Origin: Draconibacterium orientale
GTDB taxonomy: Bacteria; Bacteroidota; Bacteroidia; Bacteroidales; UBA1556
Direction of reading: 5' to 3'
Length of the DNA: 33,698 nt
NCBI GenBank assembly: GCA_020718275.1
Contig: DYSI01000023.1
Location: 1 to 33,698, forward strand
A program made the position numbers and the translations under genes. Shown piece by piece: positions 9,401 to 16,108 of the stretch (position 1 is the first letter of the stretch; the number at the start of each line of letters is the position of its first letter). The notes under the pieces are model-generated. The model ran no database searches. It was not told the origin of the DNA and saw only the letters and a list, made by a program, of their open reading frames with translations.

Positions 9401-12163
9401 AATGCCTATACAATTTTGATAAAAGGTGGTGCCTCACACAATGTTTTTGAAAGTAATATTCTAAGAACTCCGATTACCACAAGTTCCACTGCTGCTGTTA
9501 TTTATTCTAGTACCGATAACGATAATTATAACACTTTCCGTTATAATTCAATTGAAAATGGTTACTATGCTGTTTATTGGAGAGGTTCTTCTACCACTTC
9601 ATTGGAATCTAAAAATATATTTGAATACAATAACATTACTGGATATTACTATTATGGATTGTATTTATATTATCAAGATGCGCCTACGGTAGTTGGAAAC
9701 TATGTTGCGGATGGTGCGGCAAATTATGGCTACGGTTTATATATGTATTATTGCGACAATAACGTATTGGTAAGTAATAATATCCTGGATTTGACTCCTG
9801 CTAGCGTTCACTATGGATTATATATGAATAGTTGCGACGGTTCTTCCAGCTTGCCAGGGAGGGTTTTCAATAATTCCATTAGCATTTCCTCAGGTTCAGG
9901 AGCGAGCTATGGGATGTACATTTATAACAATTCGTATGTTGAATTTGCGCACAATTCTATCAATGTTTCAGCGGGTTCTGCAACGAGTAGGGCAGTTTAT
10001 GTTACAAGTGGTAGTAATCTATCGTTCTTGAATAACAACTTAGTAAGTGTTGCCTATAATTATTATGTCAGCACGGCTTCGGCGGTTGTTACTTCAGATT
10101 ATAACAATTTCTACGGAAGCTCTGCGAGTGTTTTCGCCTACTGGGGTAGTGCGGTGGCAGATTTAACCGCCTTACAATCAGCATCAGGCAAAGACATGCA
10201 TTCAATAAGTACTGACCCAATGTTTTATGCCCCAAGTGACTTGCATGTAATATCACCAGTTTTGAACGCTGCAGCAACGCCTATTTCGTATGTTACCAGC
10301 GATATTGATGGCCAAGTGCGTAATGCCACTACCCCCGATATTGGTGCCTATGAGTTTACCCCAACACAATGGGATGTGTATGCAACTAGTTTAGTAAGAC
10401 CAATAAATACTTTTGGTCCTGCTATTAATAATACCGTGGTTGAATTCACTTTTAGAAATATCGGTTTAGACACAGTCACTTCGGTGACGGTTTCCTATCG
10501 CTACAACGGCCTTACTACTACCCAAAATTGGGGGGGAATGTTAGCGCCTGGCGCCGATACTAGCTACACTTTTCCTGGTGGATTTACGGCTATAGCTGGT
10601 ACAAAACCACTTCTTGTATATGTAAATTTGGTTAATGACGCCAACGCGGCTAATGATACTATTTTTGCTACCTACACAGGTGTTCCGTTCCTCAGTCCTA
10701 GCTATGTTGATAATTTTGATGTTCAACCTTTTATATGGGCACAAGAGGGCAATGTTTGGGAGCATGGTACTCCAGCCGGAAGTGTTATTACCGTCCCTCA
10801 TTCCGCTCCTAATGTATGGATGACTGAGTTAAGCAGTAATTATCCTTCTTCTACCAATTCGTATTTGTACAGTCCATATTTTAATTTCGCTATTGATACG
10901 GCAATGACTATGAGTTTCTGGCAATATCGAAACTTGTTGTCCAATGATGGAGTAAATATCGAATATACCAAAGACAATGGTGTGAGCTGGGTTTCTTTAG
11001 GATTCCTAAATGATCCTGCTTCACCTACCAACTGGTACAATACTAGTGCAAATGGAATCGACATGTTCTCGGGAACATCAAGTGGCTGGGAATTTCAAAG
11101 TTATCATTTGGATGCCTTCAATTATGAGCCAATGCCTGTCCAATTCCGCTTCCATTTAGTTTCGGATGGTTCAGGAACTGCTGATGGCTATGCATTGGAT
11201 GATTTCAAGATCACACTTCCATTGATACAACATGATGCAGGAGTAACTTCAATTGAGCTACCACAAGCAACGACGCCTATTGGCGCTGGTGTTACAGTAA
11301 AGGTGAAAGTTAAAAATTATGGATATGATCCTTTAACTTTAATTCCAATACAGTACGATGTCAATAATAGTGGTAACCCTGTTTCTGAAAATATTGTACT
11401 TACCGGCTCAGGCTTGCTTCCTGATTCAACTTATGAATTTATTTTTGCTACCTCCTTCATAAGTCCAGTTTCTAGTTACAGTTTGTGTGTGCGCACCTTA
11501 GTTAGTGGTGACTTATATTCTAATAATGACGGGCAGTGTGCAACCTTTGGTACTACACCTGGTGCTTTGGATGCCGCTATTGATCATGTTAATCCTAAAA
11601 ATGTTGTCTCTTTTGGTCACCCAAATACGGTAACGGCTTGGATATTTAATAGAGGAACAACGCCTTTAAGTTCGGTGGATGTTAAGTACAGCCTAAATCA
11701 TCTTAATGATGTTGTGCAAAATTGGACTGGAACAGCTTTGAATTATGGCGACTCAGCAATGATTACCTTTACGCAACCATTTAATGCTCCTTTAGGAAAT
11801 TTCATATTGTGCGTTGAAGCTTTGCTACCGAATGATGTGAATACCGCAAATGACGAAAGTTGCGAAGCATTGATTTCCTCTGGCTTGTCTGAGATTACTG
11901 AACAAGGCTTCAAGCTCTTCCAAAACGTTCCTAACCCAGCGAATAGCCAAACTCAAATCGCCTTTGAAATACCGCAATCTGGTGCTGTTTCAGTCGAAAT
12001 TGCTGATGTTGCTGGTCGCGTATTGATGACTAATGAAAGTAATTTCACGGCTGGACATCATGTATTGGAAATGGATTTGAAGAATTTTGCCAATGGAGTG
12101 TATTATTACACCCTAGTCTTCGATCATCAAAAATTAACACGCAAAATGATTATTGCCAAATAA
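431..12163 (+). CDS. Giant secreted multi-domain beta-helix protein with T9SS type A sorting domain
   Basis: A 3910-residue protein, probably a cell-surface or secreted adhesin-like or polymer-binding protein; the ligand is unknown. Residues 1-20 are a signal peptide. Rough domain order: MAM or choice-of-anchor J-like jelly roll (24-205); CARDB-like Ig fold (220-317); Ig_7-like (322-380); lamin-tail-like (385-580); CARDB (610-715); beta-helix module 1 (717-1146); CARDB; module 2 (1262-1682); CARDB, Ig_7, CARDB, Ig_7 (1689-2060); discoidin-like (2064-2210); CARDB; module 3 (2336-2770); CARDB; module 4 (2888-3309); CARDB; second jelly roll (3421-3600); two CARDB (3601-3813); T9SS type A tail (about 3820-3910: FQNVPNPANSQT, then GVYYYTL and a basic end). 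The tail predicts export across the outer membrane by the type IX system with cleavage of the tail. No enzyme active site is evident. It is monocistronic, with its own terminator. Domain names are by eye, without profile searches. Confidence 0.93.
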   Translation: MKQFLLLLSLILTFAFSVKSQVNVFSENFEGTSLSMTSSSMTGLNNWAISTSLHAGGLKSDSARVAASDTTYLTSSAFSTTGSYVVNLQFKQICKIHWLDAAIVEVSNDNGATWTRLNGMYYQGLAQFGNIGNRFTAVSYAVDWNASVDAAVPTNTWWKTEQFNISSLVSNSAQVKVRFGLIDGDGMGANFNYGWLLDDIIVSVPSQFEATAMSYNLPYALTSGCGLSNETVQIKILNSGAGIINGNLTASFQRDGSAAVTETVSQSINPTDSLLYTFNTAINLYSSVDTLYPIKVWVSLVGDPNQTNDTIIDTLASRVPLSPPVITDPTIPFNTSVTLHAIHTDTLFWYSDPLAQNQLSMGQYFTTPVLLDTTIFYVQASGAMPDVKITEIVQYETGMGATNPYPAWITGVASGDFDGVEITNLGNAPANLSGWTLNFYSTATSNGTNGAFTFPIGTILPSGGISVIDIKNTSAVNNPANFYFGAGLTSANPQSSTVQAYYIKDLGGNVIDAVSANGQVFDALATGVTAADWVGVVPSSSGKAGISRLTSDSDSASDWGIASINPIMQSFGTLNPGLTIGQGSSGVGTACPSIAKPVKVMISGMPIYNAGVTSITSPSGAYTQGSIVPVTVNLKNFSGDTLKKVNISYSVNGVLKNTFAWTGNLLYNQTTSVTIGTDTFSGGAYSYKAWTWLPNDSADQYTSNDTATGIAYVCLSGTFTLGGSSADFSDFAVFNSIISNVGVCGPTVINILPGTYNVQLNYGLINGSSNINQLTFQSSTGVNTDVVLQYAAASTADNFVVKLTGTQYVNFKNLTIEASGTTYGYALLLLNGASNNSFEGNIIRSITTVSSSSNPVRLYGGGTHYNSFKNNIISGGFYGIYAYGSSSTAKINGNQFINNDISGFYYYATYLFYHDSLQFLNNSVHDGINTTQYGINANYCDNYSNLSNNKVVLFPSSYAYAMRVAYSNYTNPALGRVIVSNNMISIGSGTITNYGLYVFYSSNTHVLYNSIHIESGGGSSRALYQNGTTTVTGQIFKNNIFSSKDGFAAYFNTPASISYCDYNDYYCTTATLAYHGGNIATLAALQLASGKDSNSVALDPLYTSISDLHASALGINAAGSPDSLVSIDYDGFPRDVTTPDIGADEFIMWNDDAGVLALVSPVIACPASSSSIEVKVRNFGIDTLFTATVNWKVNGIAQTSYILSDTLLPGQTANVVLGNYVFQDSINYVLNFWTTNPNGVVDLNNPNDSLNFPFFKAALAGGTYTIGSNASNDFPNFATAIDYLTNYGICGSVVFNVDSGTYNGNLLISNILGTDANNTITFQSTTSDSTDVKIVSSSASTISFIGASYINFKNISVINSSASQAVAIKNGTHHLAFNNCVIRVPLSTSSAVAPIYNYTGIDYNLTFTNNAIIGGYYGVYNYGGSSTSLESSNVFSNNIISDFYLSGLYNYYQDSIIINGNRISNSAASATNYGIYAYYCDDAIEVSNNVIKLNGAGTQYGVYLYYCDASVGSHAVVANNMVSIINNSTKYGIYSAYGTNHDYFYNSINISGTGASYAMYFNGYAGHSIKNNNLINGGTGTGTRYALYLNSAYPPASDYNNIYCANGNAAFWVSAKATLADYQTASSLDAHSVSLPVVFFAPNNLHTVSSTVNGYGTPVYITHDIDGDLRNTLTPDIGADEFDPPAQEAALIEVFEPTTSCGMDTVEVKIKIANFGLDTISGNLTANYSILGNANVVTENISTMILPGDTLDYTFIGKAIISSPIDSTFYLNSWISLTGDPIQLNDTILKVFNNNTIPSAPVISSSTTTYGNTALISATAIGTILWFATDTSMSPVGLGTSYTTPVLFDTTQFVAKVLSTNGCYSDYSYTNVIVTGIPTGEVGIAEILVNSGCGLDTNESVTIRVFNNGTQTVNTNLTARYKINANAYTSFETINIPVPSQDTIDYVFINKADLYAYNADTVFKIKAEVLLTGDPYHTNDTLTLSGIESNLTAVDPIVVSPQSLAYGASVTLTATSLDTLIWYGTDTSTVEDYVGHYYTTPYLYADTTFYVEAVLGASYGAAGTNIAPLATASASNCSTGPCGALNDLNLGVCGTQLMWISTASPPSSVPHTDYIDFEWIAPQSISGMKIHHAQTTTRLLSGGELYYWNGSAWVYFYTFTNLPMQCENMVMFPLVTTTKFRITTFQTSGTQLSNPNFREIEVFAAATGCASNRIPIQINVASPPAVDAGIYSIDSPSLSSPSGVNTPIQVKLKNFGTSTLTSASIIYFLDNVPKDTFAWTGSLAFNQVSSPITISSDVFVGGLHTIMAKVINPNGIVSGVNPNDSMILAFSACMNGNYTVGGASADFVDIYTAISAVQTAGVCGHVVFLLIPDTINGQLIIPAIAGLDSNNTVTFQSATGDSTDFVIQYAATGTADNYVVRFAASKYITLRKVTIKALGATYAYGVELTGGASYNTVENCYIYSAVSTSSYGRPLVITGGTNNKFNTISNNIIDGGYYGIYLSGSSSSALDKGNKILNNDIKNFYYYGLYLYYQDSVQAIGNYIHDGTNLYQYGMYTYYIFNGFDISKNIIDLNPASYAYAMRIYFANYYSITTNPRNVGKVYNNMISINSGTGINYGLYDYYCDKVEYYFNTVNISSGDLSSRALYQYNTSSNTIGQTHINNIYSNTSGGYAAYYGTPVSVNNADYNNYFVTGTKLAYWNGDKVDLSALQTASGYDTHSKSVDPTYYSNTNLHSNALLLDGAGFSISGITEDIDGHLRSTTPDIGADEFTTSPNDAGVFGISSSTTPALSGTHPLKVKIKNYGTDTLQTVNVNFSLNGVLNTTPLTWNGSLLPGDTVLNLNVANGSFITGNNLVKAWTSMPNGVIDGQTMNDTLHTSIYGCSNFLHGTYTVGGATADYPTISSAVDALNICGIDSAVVFLINPGNYNEQFELTAISGADSLNTVTFTSSLYDSTSVNINYSPGGLKPYVVSLNGTDYVHFKNLSIEVTNNAYTILIKGGASHNVFESNILRTPITTSSTAAVIYSSTDNDNYNTFRYNSIENGYYAVYWRGSSTTSLESKNIFEYNNITGYYYYGLYLYYQDAPTVVGNYVADGAANYGYGLYMYYCDNNVLVSNNILDLTPASVHYGLYMNSCDGSSSLPGRVFNNSISISSGSGASYGMYIYNNSYVEFAHNSINVSAGSATSRAVYVTSGSNLSFLNNNLVSVAYNYYVSTASAVVTSDYNNFYGSSASVFAYWGSAVADLTALQSASGKDMHSISTDPMFYAPSDLHVISPVLNAAATPISYVTSDIDGQVRNATTPDIGAYEFTPTQWDVYATSLVRPINTFGPAINNTVVEFTFRNIGLDTVTSVTVSYRYNGLTTTQNWGGMLAPGADTSYTFPGGFTAIAGTKPLLVYVNLVNDANAANDTIFATYTGVPFLSPSYVDNFDVQPFIWAQEGNVWEHGTPAGSVITVPHSAPNVWMTELSSNYPSSTNSYLYSPYFNFAIDTAMTMSFWQYRNLLSNDGVNIEYTKDNGVSWVSLGFLNDPASPTNWYNTSANGIDMFSGTSSGWEFQSYHLDAFNYEPMPVQFRFHLVSDGSGTADGYALDDFKITLPLIQHDAGVTSIELPQATTPIGAGVTVKVKVKNYGYDPLTLIPIQYDVNNSGNPVSENIVLTGSGLLPDSTYEFIFATSFISPVSSYSLCVRTLVSGDLYSNNDGQCATFGTTPGALDAAIDHVNPKNVVSFGHPNTVTAWIFNRGTTPLSSVDVKYSLNHLNDVVQNWTGTALNYGDSAMITFTQPFNAPLGNFILCVEALLPNDVNTANDESCEALISSGLSEITEQGFKLFQNVPNPANSQTQIAFEIPQSGAVSVEIADVAGRVLMTNESNFTAGHHVLEMDLKNFANGVYYYTLVFDHQKLTRKMIIAK
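2579..3868 (+). repeat. Beta-helix module 1 (type A) of the giant gene
   Basis: Codes for residues 717-1146 (430 aa). It opens with GTFTLGGSSADF, then VCGPTVINILPGTYN, a run of right-handed beta-helix rungs containing YGIYAYG, YGINANYCD and YGLYVFY, and closes with TPDIGADEF. The closing D-G-x-x-R...DIGADEF pattern resembles the choice-of-anchor Q family. It is closest by eye to module 3: both carry TADN(F/Y)VV, NNDI and SYAYAMR, and they have similar lengths. Confidence 0.8.
4214..5476 (+). repeat. Beta-helix module 2 (type B) of the giant gene
   Basis: Codes for residues 1262-1682 (421 aa). It opens with GTYTIGSNASNDF and ICGSVVFNVDSGTYN and closes with DIDGDLRNTLTPDIGADEF. Internal rung motifs include YYGVYNYG, GLYNYYQD, YGIYAYYCD and YGVYLYYCD. 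It shares SSTSLES with module 4, plus a VIRVPLSTSSA / ILRTPITTSST match, and is nearly equal to it in length (421 versus 422). Confidence 0.8.
7436..8740 (+). repeat. Beta-helix module 3 (type A) of the giant gene
   Basis: Codes for residues 2336-2770 (435 aa). It opens with GNYTVGGASADF and VCGHVVFLLIPDTIN and closes with DIDGHLRSTTPDIGADEF. Rung motifs are YYGIYLSG, YYGLYLYYQD, YGMYTYY and YGLYDYYCD. SYAYAMR, NNDI and RALYQ are shared with module 1. Confidence 0.8.
9092..10357 (+). repeat. Beta-helix module 4 (type B) of the giant gene
   Basis: Codes for residues 2888-3309 (422 aa). It opens with GTYTVGGATADY and closes with TPDIGAYEF, the only one of the four with Tyr in place of Asp in the ending. 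Rung motifs include YYGLYLYYQD, YGLYMYYCD, YGLYMNSCD and YGMYIYN. SSTTSLES and ILRTPITTSST tie it to module 2. Confidence 0.8.
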
Positions 12164-12187
12164 AAGCGTTTGTTATCTGATATTAAA

Positions 12188-12222
12188 AATTCCTCTCCGA
12201 TTCACGGAGGGGAATTTTTTTT
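12188..12222 (+). terminator. Rho-independent terminator of the giant gene
   Basis: AATTCCTCTCCG / CGGAGGGGAATT form a 12-bp stem with one G-U wobble, around the loop ATTCA, followed by eight T residues. It starts 25 bases after the stop codon. The strong GC core and T run make it a convincing plus-strand terminator. Confidence 0.9.
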
Positions 12223-12282
12223 GATAATTTCAATCTTGGGTTTGTTGAAGAATTTGCCAAACCGCGCTAATTCGCATTATAC

Positions 12283-12321
12283 AAAAAAAAGTCAGGAAGA
12301 ATTTTATTTCTTCCTGACTTT
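12283..12321 (-). terminator. Rho-independent terminator of ilvE
   Basis: Read on the minus strand, AAAGTCAGGAAGAA and TTCTTCCTGACTTT form a perfect 14-bp stem around a 6-base loop, continuing into a run of eight T (the A run at 12283-12290). It lies about 40 bases after the ilvE stop and faces the plus-strand terminator, as expected between convergent genes. Confidence 0.9.
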
Positions 12322-12358
12322 ATCTAGGTTCAAAAAATGCTGTTTTACGATTTGACGA

Positions 12359-13378
12359 CTAATCGATAATCGTGTTCCATTGGTATTTATCTTCTACGGT
12401 TCCCAATTGAATTCCTTGCAAAGTATTATAGAGTTGCGTTGAAATGGGGCCCGCTTTACCGTCTTTGCAATAAAGATAATCTTGGCCAGTATCCCGATCG
12501 TGAATTCGTTTAATAGGAGAAATAACCGCTGCCGTACCGCAAGCGCCTATTTCGTCAAAAGTGGATAATTCTTCTACCAACACATGACGTCTTTCAACGC
12601 TAAGTCCCAAATCTTCAGCTAGGGTACGTAAGCTCATATTGGTAATGGAAGGAAGAATAGAACCACTATCTGGCGTGATGTATTTGCCGTCGCGAATTCC
12701 GAAGAAATTGGCTGGTCCAGCTTCATCGATATGCGTTTTTGTTTTGGCATCAAGGAAAATACTTGCTGCATATCCATCATGATGTGCTCTCACGCCGGCT
12801 TTCAAGCTGGCGGCATAGTTACCACCTACTTTGGCATGTCCTGTTCCTAGCGGGGCTGCACGGTCAAAATCGCGTACAATTTCCATATCCACTGGATTAA
12901 AGCCTTCTTTGAAATAGGGTCCTACTGGCGTTACAAATATGATAAATAAATATTCAGCAGCCGGACGAACGCCTACTTGTGGCCCTGATCCGATTAGTAA
13001 AGGTCTAATATACAATGATGAACCACTTCCAAAAGGAGGAACAAACTCTTCATTTAACTTTATCACTTTAACTAATGCTTTTAAGAACAACTCAGACGGA
13101 ACTGGCTCCATCAGAATGGCATCTGCAGAGGCTTGTAGTCGCTTGGCATTTTCTTCCCAACGGAAAACACGTAATTTACCATCAACTCCTCTGAATGCTT
13201 TCAAACCCTCAAAGGCCTCTTGGCCATAATGCAGAGCAGTGGCAGCCATGTGAATATTGATAGTTTCTTCAGAACTTACTTCTAAAGCGCCCCATTTGCC
13301 GTTTTTGAAATAAGTACGAACATTATAGTTTGTAGGAGTATAACCAAAAGTTAGATTTTTCCAATCGATTGCTGCCAT
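12359..13378 (-). CDS. ilvE: Branched-chain amino acid aminotransferase (type II, fold-type IV PLP enzyme)
   Basis: Transfers the amino group between glutamate and the 2-oxo acids of leucine, isoleucine and valine; cytosolic. The 339-residue length is normal for the eukaryote-like type II branch (BCAT). Hallmarks are YGQEAFEGLKAF near residues 51-62, SLYIRPLLIGSG at about 121-132, and AKVGGNYAASLKAG, whose Lys183 by family alignment carries pyridoxal phosphate. Further on, THIDEAGPANFF and GACGTAAVISPI are the cofactor-binding region and C-terminal motif. The start MAAIDWKNLTF is the first ATG of the frame and suits the family. The gene stands alone, convergent with the giant gene, with a good terminator and no perfect promoter consensus in its upstream 280 bases. 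No other ilv or leu gene is nearby. Confidence 0.96.
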   Translation of the reverse strand: MAAIDWKNLTFGYTPTNYNVRTYFKNGKWGALEVSSEETINIHMAATALHYGQEAFEGLKAFRGVDGKLRVFRWEENAKRLQASADAILMEPVPSELFLKALVKVIKLNEEFVPPFGSGSSLYIRPLLIGSGPQVGVRPAAEYLFIIFVTPVGPYFKEGFNPVDMEIVRDFDRAAPLGTGHAKVGGNYAASLKAGVRAHHDGYAASIFLDAKTKTHIDEAGPANFFGIRDGKYITPDSGSILPSITNMSLRTLAEDLGLSVERRHVLVEELSTFDEIGACGTAAVISPIKRIHDRDTGQDYLYCKDGKAGPISTQLYNTLQGIQLGTVEDKYQWNTIID

Positions 13379-13660
13379 AGTATTTAGTTTTATAAAATTT
13401 ATCTGATTTGAAGGCTGCTAAGATAACACGAACTTGCCAAATATTGCCTTTCAAATTGCCATTTCTATGGGAAATATTACATAATTGAGAATGACATTCC
13501 TCTTTAGCGCTATTTATAAATGCGGAAAGTCATGTGGAGCAAAGCATATTGCCTGCAATTCGCAAATTATTTTCTTCCTCTTGACGCTGCGCTTAATGGT
13601 AATTTAATATGTGCAAGGAATTAATAATATACTAAAACTTTAGGGTTTCAAAATGGTTAA

Positions 13661-16084
13661 TTATAGCTGAAATTGGAATGACAGTTTATAAGCAAAATTA
13701 TCTTTTTGATTAACGAAAGCGTAAGCTCCCCAACGATACATTACACCAATTCCTATGTTGCTAATTCCCGACTTAAGGATGGAATTTAGCATTAAGCCAG
13801 ATTCGAAATAGGCTTTTTCCAAAGTATTAAATTCAATATTTTGGTGATTATTGCTATTCGAGAGCTGTCCAATACTCATTTGTGTAATCAAAAGAGGTTG
13901 AGGAACAAATGGCTTATTACCGAATAATAAGCCTTTGAAATCGTGGCGAAAATGGAATGAAATATATTCATCGGAGAGAAATTCGTTGATGCCCATCGTG
14001 CCAAAGGTAAAAGGGGTTTCTAAGAAGAATGTGGCCATGCTGCCATTTCCATGATAGAGTTTATACCAAGGCAAATCGCCAAACACTTTAGCGGCGCTTA
14101 TTCGCCAATGGCTGCGCCCAACGAACTGAATAAAGTAGTCATAATCAAATTGTAAATCCAGTTTTTGATAGTTGAATATCGCATAACCAATTCTTGGAAA
14201 TCCTTTAGTATAGTGTATTTGTAGGCTAGGGTAGGGGTTTGCTAGTTGATTATATTCTCCTTGGTTGTTCATTATTCTCTCCTTCCAAGCAAAGCGCCAA
14301 TTTAGTTGTGCTTCTGCAAAATCAAAATCTCCTCTTGCTTCGTAAAGGCTTGCTTGATTGGTGAGTACGTATTGGTAAGGGTCTGTTGAGTTTATTTTTT
14401 CATAATCTAGCGAAAGAGTCCAGGTGGAATGAGGTAATAGGCTAAACTCGTACGAACAATTGGCATGCTGAGAATAGACCATTTTTTCAACCAAATAGGC
14501 TCGATAGGAGGATGGATTGAAAAGACCTTTTCTTTCAAATGAAAAAGGGGCAGCACTTTCCCTTACGTCTTGTTGATAGCTCAAGGATAAGCTCATCTTT
14601 TGTTGCGTTGGGATATTTATCTTTATTGATCCTCCAGCCTTAATCGCTTGATCGGTAAAGCCATAGGCGACATACGTTCCTATCTCCATCTGCTTCATCA
14701 ACTTTTGATTGCTTACTATTCCCATCCCGATTCTCCATCCTTCGAATAAATTGTAGTGGATCAATTGATTCAAATCGATATCGATTCGGCCAATTGGAAG
14801 TTTTCCTTTTATTAAACTCCTCATTAATAGCATTTTTTGGTCGAGATGCTCTGCTTCACCTAAACTATCAATTACGTGATATGTTTTTGATTCCATCGAA
14901 TCAAGGGGAAGCGTTCGGTATTCGTTCCAAAAGGATTCACCCTCTTTTTCGCCAAGTGCTTGACTTAATTCCAAAACTACATTGCTATATTTTGTTTTGG
15001 GAGGGGCAGGATCATTCACTTTAATATTTCGGAGATAGCTTCGCCCTATTCCTTTCAAATAGGTTGAATTTACAAGCAGATTATAAAAAATGATGTCGGT
15101 ATTCAATTGGCTTGGAAACCAAGTTGTGCCATTTATTAACTCATATTTCTGTTGTATATGAATTCCGACTTCTGCATTGCTGTCGGCGGGTTCAGCAATT
15201 ACATCTTTAATGGCATAACCAAAACTACTAATATGAACTTGTCCTTGTAAACCCTCGAAATGGGTGCCTTTATATGGGCGGAAACTGATTAAATAGGTGG
15301 TGTCGAAATCGCTGAAAACGCTGTCTTCGAGTTGGTAAAAATATTTGTTTAAATTATTGTTTACCAGTGGATTGATGTAGTTTTTATCGAGAAGATTAAT
15401 ACTGGGGGCATAAAAACTGAACGATTGCAATTGATTGCCAATTACCGCGAAAAATGGATCACTCAATCCCGATACTTGGTTGGCTAAGATGGTCTCTTTA
15501 CTTTTATTGGGCGCTTTGAAAAAACGCTCGCTGACGGTTTCAGAAATAAGCAAATGTTGTGATTGAAAGAAATCTTGCATTTGGATGGTAGAACTGTCTA
15601 TTCTGCTTGAGTCGTTTAGGCTTTTTTGAATAGATTCTGGGTCTGCGGTGATGATAAATTTATGGTAGGCCTTGTAATAAAAATTAGAAAGTTTTTCAGG
15701 ATTATTTTGGTCTTGTTGGTCGATTACTCGTCTAATTATTTTGAGTGCGGGGTTTTCGCCTGGAAGAATTTCTACTGGACTAAGTTGAATTTTCTTTGAC
15801 CTAAGAAAAATGGTTTGCTTGGAATGGAGACTGCTTAGGGCAATGGTGGTGTCCATATATCCTACGTAGCTTAAGGAAATACTTTGGTAATTACGGGCAT
15901 TCTCAATGTTGAAATATCCATCGATATCACTCGAAACGCCTTGCAAACTTTCCCCAAACTTAATATTTACGAATGCTAAACCTTGTTTACTATCTTGTTC
16001 AGCAACTCTTAAGCTAAGCCTCTGCGCATGGACAACGCTAACACAAAAGAAGAGGATAATGAAAAAAATGTGGTTTAATTTCAT
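13661..16084 (-). CDS. DUF5686 / carboxypeptidase-regulatory-like outer-membrane protein
   Basis: 807 residues. A signal peptide (1-20, ending VVHA) is followed by a carboxypeptidase-D-regulatory-like Ig fold (about 21-105; GVSSDIDGYFNIE and ISLSYVGY are typical of this fold in TonB-dependent and related receptors). The rest (about 108-807) matches the DUF5686 family of Bacteroidota by overall look: PALKIIRRVI, then NFYYKAYHKF. It ends in alternating strands and a terminal aromatic/hydrophobic pattern (KLSFQFQL) like an outer-membrane beta-barrel. No catalytic residues can be assigned and the function is unknown; the envelope location is inferred from the signal peptide and barrel-like end. 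It is last in a unit with the MazG-like gene (24 bases upstream) and the LysE-like gene. No strong hairpin is visible after the stop. Confidence 0.85.
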   Translation of the reverse strand: MKLNHIFFIILFFCVSVVHAQRLSLRVAEQDSKQGLAFVNIKFGESLQGVSSDIDGYFNIENARNYQSISLSYVGYMDTTIALSSLHSKQTIFLRSKKIQLSPVEILPGENPALKIIRRVIDQQDQNNPEKLSNFYYKAYHKFIITADPESIQKSLNDSSRIDSSTIQMQDFFQSQHLLISETVSERFFKAPNKSKETILANQVSGLSDPFFAVIGNQLQSFSFYAPSINLLDKNYINPLVNNNLNKYFYQLEDSVFSDFDTTYLISFRPYKGTHFEGLQGQVHISSFGYAIKDVIAEPADSNAEVGIHIQQKYELINGTTWFPSQLNTDIIFYNLLVNSTYLKGIGRSYLRNIKVNDPAPPKTKYSNVVLELSQALGEKEGESFWNEYRTLPLDSMESKTYHVIDSLGEAEHLDQKMLLMRSLIKGKLPIGRIDIDLNQLIHYNLFEGWRIGMGIVSNQKLMKQMEIGTYVAYGFTDQAIKAGGSIKINIPTQQKMSLSLSYQQDVRESAAPFSFERKGLFNPSSYRAYLVEKMVYSQHANCSYEFSLLPHSTWTLSLDYEKINSTDPYQYVLTNQASLYEARGDFDFAEAQLNWRFAWKERIMNNQGEYNQLANPYPSLQIHYTKGFPRIGYAIFNYQKLDLQFDYDYFIQFVGRSHWRISAAKVFGDLPWYKLYHGNGSMATFFLETPFTFGTMGINEFLSDEYISFHFRHDFKGLLFGNKPFVPQPLLITQMSIGQLSNSNNHQNIEFNTLEKAYFESGLMLNSILKSGISNIGIGVMYRWGAYAFVNQKDNFAYKLSFQFQL

Positions 16085-16108
16085 AGCTACTGAACTGATT
16101 TATGGAGT

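Noticed and set aside
2579-10357. Possible CRISPR or DNA-level satellite because of strong repetition
   Set aside because: The repetition is at protein level, with diverged DNA and a single open frame; no constant-length direct repeats with spacers.
10541-11064. Minus- and plus-strand ORFs inside the giant gene (e.g. 10541-10801, 10635-10823, 10840-11064)
   Set aside because: Shadows of the giant gene: no domain, no start context, and fully overlapped by a well-supported reading frame.
12170-12355. 61-codon plus-strand ORF after the giant gene
   Set aside because: It runs through both terminator hairpins, so it would not be transcribed as a message.
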